The notes beneath the pieces were generated by a model. It was given only the letters and a program-made list of their open reading frames with translations. It ran no database searches and was not told the DNA's origin. Made by a program: the position numbers and the translations under genes. 10,118 bases of DNA from Bacteroidales bacterium (GTDB lineage: Bacteria > Bacteroidota > Bacteroidia > Bacteroidales > VadinHA17), in NCBI GenBank assembly GCA_016936695.1, contig JAFGXK010000084.1, positions 1 to 10,118 on the forward strand. Reading direction: 5' to 3'. The number at the start of each line of letters is the position of its first letter. The stretch's first letter is position 1. Positions 6,946 through 10,118 of the stretch are shown here, piece by piece.

Positions 6946-8961
6946 TCAATTTCCTTCACCTGAACGGAACTGATTTGCAGGCAGACCGGATTTTCCGAAT
7001 AATGAGGCAGCGGCTCCGTTACGCCAGCAGTACCTTACCGAAACCGGTTCCCTGACAAGGGATGATGTCAGCAACACTTCATCTCCTCTAATCCGTGCAT
7101 CGGCTTTAGTGTATTTACCGTCTTTCCCGGCAATTTCAAATTCCGATAGTTTGCCTTCTCCGGCTGTAAGACCTCCCCCTGTATTGTCAAACAATACCCT
7201 GATAGACCTTCCCTCAACTTTCATGGAATTAAAGACAGGACCCTGACTGACCACATCCTTCCCATAATCATTCGCCAGGGCAAGATTTGCAAGCCTCTCA
7301 CCCACTTCCGTCTTGAAGGGGGGATGAATATTCATCACCGTTGCTATGTCGAGTGTAACAACCATCCCGGTTTTCGGAAGCCTCAGGGCAGCCTCCTGTG
7401 ATTCACGGAGAAAAGCCGACTCTGTAGAATCGACACCTCCGTACACATAGGGAGCTATCTGGACAAAGTAGAAGGGTAAATTTTGTATCCCCCATTCTTC
7501 TCTCCAGTTCTCTATCATAAGCGGGAATATCTTCGAATATTGCACATGCCTCCCGACGTTCGACTCGCCCTGGTACCAGATCGCTCCTTTTACCATATAA
7601 TTCAGAAGAGGACTTATCATTCCGTTGAATAAGGAGGTTGGTGTCGATGAACCGATAGCTTTTGATCTCTTTGTTTTAAGATATTCATTACCAGAAAGAT
7701 TGAACACATAGAATTTATTCCCTGAAAGTTCGGCTACAGGCTGAAATTTCCATTCACCGTCGAGGCTGACTGAAGGGACCGAATTATCTCCGACAGCAAT
7801 CTTCATCACACCGGGCATACCCCAGATCCCTCCGCCTCCCTGGTTATCTATCACCCTTACCGCAATTGTATTTACTCCTTCATTTACCAGGCGGCCCGGC
7901 ACGCTGTACTCCCTTGGCACCTGATAAAATCCCGATACCTCAGTGGAACCGACAAGCTCGCCGTTGAAATAGGCCCTGTCCATATCGTCGATGGGGCCAA
8001 GCAGCAGTGACAGATCCCTTCCATCCATCTCCCGTGGCAGTTCAACGGTTTTGCGGAACCAGACAGCCCCGTCAAAATCGCCTGTCACCATCTCAAACAT
8101 GGCGGGCAGATTCATCGCCTCCCATCCTGAATCATCGAATTCAGGCTGCGGTACCTTCCCGTCATTGAAGTCAAGGTCAAGCCACTGTTCTTCACCCGGA
8201 GCATCAGCCACAACCTGCCGGTGACTTTCGAGCCACTTCTGATACTCCAGCAGGAGCGGGATCGATTCCCTGATGCCCCTGATCTCTTCGGTGAACTCAC
8301 CTGCCTTTTCAAGGCTTCCGGCTGATATCCATGCCTCGGCAGGTGTTCCTCCCCATGAACTGGCAATAAGTCCTACCGGTACTTTCAAATCTTCATTAAT
8401 CTTCCTTCCGAAGAAATATCCGGTTGCGCTGAACGGGCTCACTGTCGCGGGAGAACAGACTTCCCATTTCCCGGTGCACTCTTCAAGAGGTTCTCCTGAT
8501 ACTTTCCGTGCAACGGTAAAAAGCCTGATTTCAGGGTAAGAAGCTGATGCAATCGCGGATGCAGAATGCATCACTGTGTCTCTCGGAGGCCATCCTGCAA
8601 GGGGCATTTCCATATTCGACTGCCCAGAGCATACCCATACCTCACCTATAAGCACATTGGTGATTGTAATGGCACTCTTCTTCCCCGTTACAGTGAGGTC
8701 GTATGGTCCGCCTGCTGCCGGAGTTTTAAGCTGAACAGCCCATTTCCCGTCATCACCGGCGACCGCCCGGCCTTCAGCCTGCCAGCCTGCCGATACAACA
8801 ACCGTTTCACCCGGTCTGGCCTTTCCCCATAACTTTACGTCGGCATTCTGCTGAAGAAGCATGTTATCGCCGATTAATGAAGGCAGCTCCAGTGCCTGCT
8901 GATCCCTGCTGCAGGCTACTGACAATACTATGAATAATATTAAAAAGAACCTGGTTATCAT
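6946..8961 (-). CDS. Sialate O-acetylesterase-like SGNH esterase lipoprotein
   Basis: 671 residues. It probably removes O-acetyl groups from sugars outside the cytoplasm. A hydrophobic N-terminus ends in LSVAC (Cys17), a good lipobox, so it should be a lipoprotein. After a small beta domain (about 25-105) comes GQSNME with nucleophile Ser115, then SSWGGT (201-206), YQGESN (463-468), and a closing Asp538 and His546 in NIHP; these are the expected blocks of the sialate O-acetylesterase (SASA/DUF303) family. Residues about 262-393 form an inserted beta-sandwich resembling the sugar-binding domain of GH2 enzymes (FDDSGWEAMNLP, VWFRKTVELP, YFNGELVG, NTIAVRVIDN), known in part of the family. The start has no Shine-Dalgarno sequence, which is usual in Bacteroidota. 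Sialic acid need not be the substrate: no sialidase or NAN genes are nearby, and homologues occur in plant and algal glycan loci. The fold and catalysis are secure; the substrate is not. Confidence 0.92.
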   Translation of the reverse strand: MITRFFLILFIVLSVACSRDQQALELPSLIGDNMLLQQNADVKLWGKARPGETVVVSAGWQAEGRAVAGDDGKWAVQLKTPAAGGPYDLTVTGKKSAITITNVLIGEVWVCSGQSNMEMPLAGWPPRDTVMHSASAIASASYPEIRLFTVARKVSGEPLEECTGKWEVCSPATVSPFSATGYFFGRKINEDLKVPVGLIASSWGGTPAEAWISAGSLEKAGEFTEEIRGIRESIPLLLEYQKWLESHRQVVADAPGEEQWLDLDFNDGKVPQPEFDDSGWEAMNLPAMFEMVTGDFDGAVWFRKTVELPREMDGRDLSLLLGPIDDMDRAYFNGELVGSTEVSGFYQVPREYSVPGRLVNEGVNTIAVRVIDNQGGGGIWGMPGVMKIAVGDNSVPSVSLDGEWKFQPVAELSGNKFYVFNLSGNEYLKTKRSKAIGSSTPTSLFNGMISPLLNYMVKGAIWYQGESNVGRHVQYSKIFPLMIENWREEWGIQNLPFYFVQIAPYVYGGVDSTESAFLRESQEAALRLPKTGMVVTLDIATVMNIHPPFKTEVGERLANLALANDYGKDVVSQGPVFNSMKVEGRSIRVLFDNTGGGLTAGEGKLSEFEIAGKDGKYTKADARIRGDEVLLTSSLVREPVSVRYCWRNGAAASLFGKSGLPANQFRSGEGN

Positions 8962-8980
8962 TTCGTTGTATGTTTTGAGG

Positions 8981-10118
8981 TTATTCGGCTTTAAGTACCA
9001 CGAAACTGTGAGGCTTTAAGGTTAGTTCAAATGATGATCCCTCAGACCTGTCACGACCCCAGACCATAGTGGATGTCTTGCCCCCTGAAGCACTTACCGC
9101 TCCCGATACCATGTCAGTCAGTTTGGTTATACCTGAGCCTGCAATCACCTTTACTTTTGTCTCTTCCGGCAGAAATGATTCCACAATAAGTGTGTTATTG
9201 TCGTAAACAAATAAACTTACCATCGATGGTCCTTCAATGCGGAATTTCAGGTCGGGGCTCAGGACATCCCTGATCCTGTTCAGAACTCCTTCAGGAAGCT
9301 GATACAGATCGCCGAAAGACTCGGGAATAGTCAGGACAAAAAGTGAGGCATTACCATACCTGCCCTGATGAAGCATAGGCCATCCGACCGGTCCGCCGAG
9401 AGCTTCAACGTCAGTCCATGAATCATTTGTAAGATACATTATCTGCGGAATCAGAATCTCTTTGGATGCTTTGTTTGCAGAACCGAACATGCCGGCTGAG
9501 AAATCGGTAACCAGGGCTTTCCTGTCGGTATATTCCAGTTCAATTATATCCTCGATGCCTTTCCCGCTGAGTGCCCTGAGAAGCCCTGAAGTGATCGTTA
9601 CATCCTTGCCTGCCATAAGCCTTGCTTTTATCTTTTTAACTATATCCGGATCGAATTTTGCCGATTCGGTCAGTATTATCATCCTCGGATCTTTTGGGAA
9701 CTCAGGCTTCAGATCCATTGGAAGCCCTATCATACCCAGATAATTATGAAGAAAATCCTCGCCGGTCGAATGATAAGGCCTGTAACCCTGTATACCCAGA
9801 GGATTACCAAGCTTTCCGAGGAATCCATCGACCTTTTCGAAAGTATAACCAGCGGCCCTTGCAACCGTTGTGGGGGTAACCTGTTTTCCATTGCTGAGTG
9901 TGTAGGGCTTTATCATCTCGTCGTAATCAAAAACCGGTTTCTGATCCTGCCACGCTGCCCGGTCGGCTGGTCTTAAGGTCCTTTGCATCTGCCTGAAGTC
10001 GAAAAGGGTTATCTCGGGAGCCTTTGCAAACAGTGTAAGCCATAACTGTTCTGCATACCTGTCCGCTGAGGTCATGCCTCCTGTATCCACCCATCCTCCT
10101 CCGTTTCCGCCCGGTTTG
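8981..10118 (-). CDS. Glycoside-hydrolase-like protein, C-terminal part (5' end outside window)
   Basis: The frame is open to the window edge. In-frame codons upstream of the first possible start (GTG at 10090) read KPGGNGGGW, so the gene almost certainly begins outside the window and 378 residues are visible. I do not recognise the family. Visible residues 10-50 resemble the end of a catalytic barrel. Residues about 140-245 look like an alpha/beta domain (MIILTESAKF, then a helix, then GKDVTITSGLL), similar in style to the amidotransferase-like domain of some beta-galactosidase-type enzymes. Residues about 290-378 are beta-rich and end in FELTLKPHSFVVLKAE, like the closing beta-sandwich of many glycoside hydrolases. 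It ends 19 bases before the esterase gene, so the two are probably co-transcribed. A role in glycan cleavage is inferred from architecture and neighbours; no catalytic residues can be assigned. Confidence 0.6.
   Translation of the reverse strand, partial: KPGGNGGGWVDTGGMTSADRYAEQLWLTLFAKAPEITLFDFRQMQRTLRPADRAAWQDQKPVFDYDEMIKPYTLSNGKQVTPTTVARAAGYTFEKVDGFLGKLGNPLGIQGYRPYHSTGEDFLHNYLGMIGLPMDLKPEFPKDPRMIILTESAKFDPDIVKKIKARLMAGKDVTITSGLLRALSGKGIEDIIELEYTDRKALVTDFSAGMFGSANKASKEILIPQIMYLTNDSWTDVEALGGPVGWPMLHQGRYGNASLFVLTIPESFGDLYQLPEGVLNRIRDVLSPDLKFRIEGPSMVSLFVYDNNTLIVESFLPEETKVKVIAGSGITKLTDMVSGAVSASGGKTSTMVWGRDRSEGSSFELTLKPHSFVVLKAE

Noticed and set aside
8981..10090. Complete 369-residue gene starting at GTG 10090
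   Set aside because: The frame stays open and protein-like to the window edge, no signal peptide follows the GTG, and every neighbour is exported; it is a partial gene.
1..10118. CRISPR array, tRNA/rRNA, insertion sequence, phage or toxin-antitoxin genes
   Set aside because: No repeated units, RNA-like folds, terminal inverted repeats, transposase or small toxin-like genes were seen; nearly all bases are in the eight genes.

Overview
The window looks like part of a carbohydrate-degradation locus (a polysaccharide utilization locus, PUL, or similar cluster) from a member of the Bacteroidota. The reasons are: several exported enzymes with lipoprotein or twin-arginine signals; serine-type sulfatases beside a sialate O-acetylesterase-like enzyme; Gfo/Idh/MocA oxidoreductases with Tat signals; moderate GC; and AT-rich gaps with few Shine-Dalgarno sequences. 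The genus cannot be fixed from the sequence. No SusC/SusD pair, sulfatase-maturating enzyme or regulator lies in the window.

All eight genes are on the minus strand, so transcription runs from position 10118 toward 1. In that order they are: (1) the C-terminal part of an unrecognised glycoside-hydrolase-like protein (8981-10118, 5' end outside the window); (2) a sialate O-acetylesterase-like SGNH esterase lipoprotein (6946-8961); (3) an exported aldose 1-epimerase (5775-6899); (4) a serine-type S1 sulfatase lipoprotein starting at GTG (4169-5749); (5) a very small ankyrin-repeat lipoprotein (3712-4038); (6) a second serine-type S1 sulfatase (2293-3702); (7) a Tat-exported Gfo/Idh/MocA oxidoreductase (802-2166); (8) a second, divergent Tat-exported Gfo/Idh/MocA oxidoreductase (1-773, 3' end outside the window). 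Gene 8 has no stop codon inside the window and was found by translating the reverse strand by hand.

Gaps are 19, 46, 25, 130, 9, 126 and 28 bases. Most of the cluster can therefore be one transcript, with two longer AT-rich gaps (4039-4168 and 2167-2292) where internal regulation could sit. There are no RNA genes, mobile elements, CRISPR arrays or clear rho-independent terminators.

A working model, which is inference: a sulfated and probably O-acetylated glycan is trimmed outside the cytoplasm. The sulfatases remove sulfate esters, the SGNH enzyme removes acetyl esters, the partial glycosidase-like protein acts on the sugar chain, the epimerase speeds anomer interconversion of released aldoses, and the two NAD(P)-type oxidoreductases act on sugars or glycosides. 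Both sulfatases carry Ser at the formylglycine position, so they need a radical-SAM maturase (anSME) encoded elsewhere. The least explained parts are the truncated ankyrin lipoprotein between the sulfatases, the pair of oxidoreductases that differ at a catalytic position, and the partial first gene.
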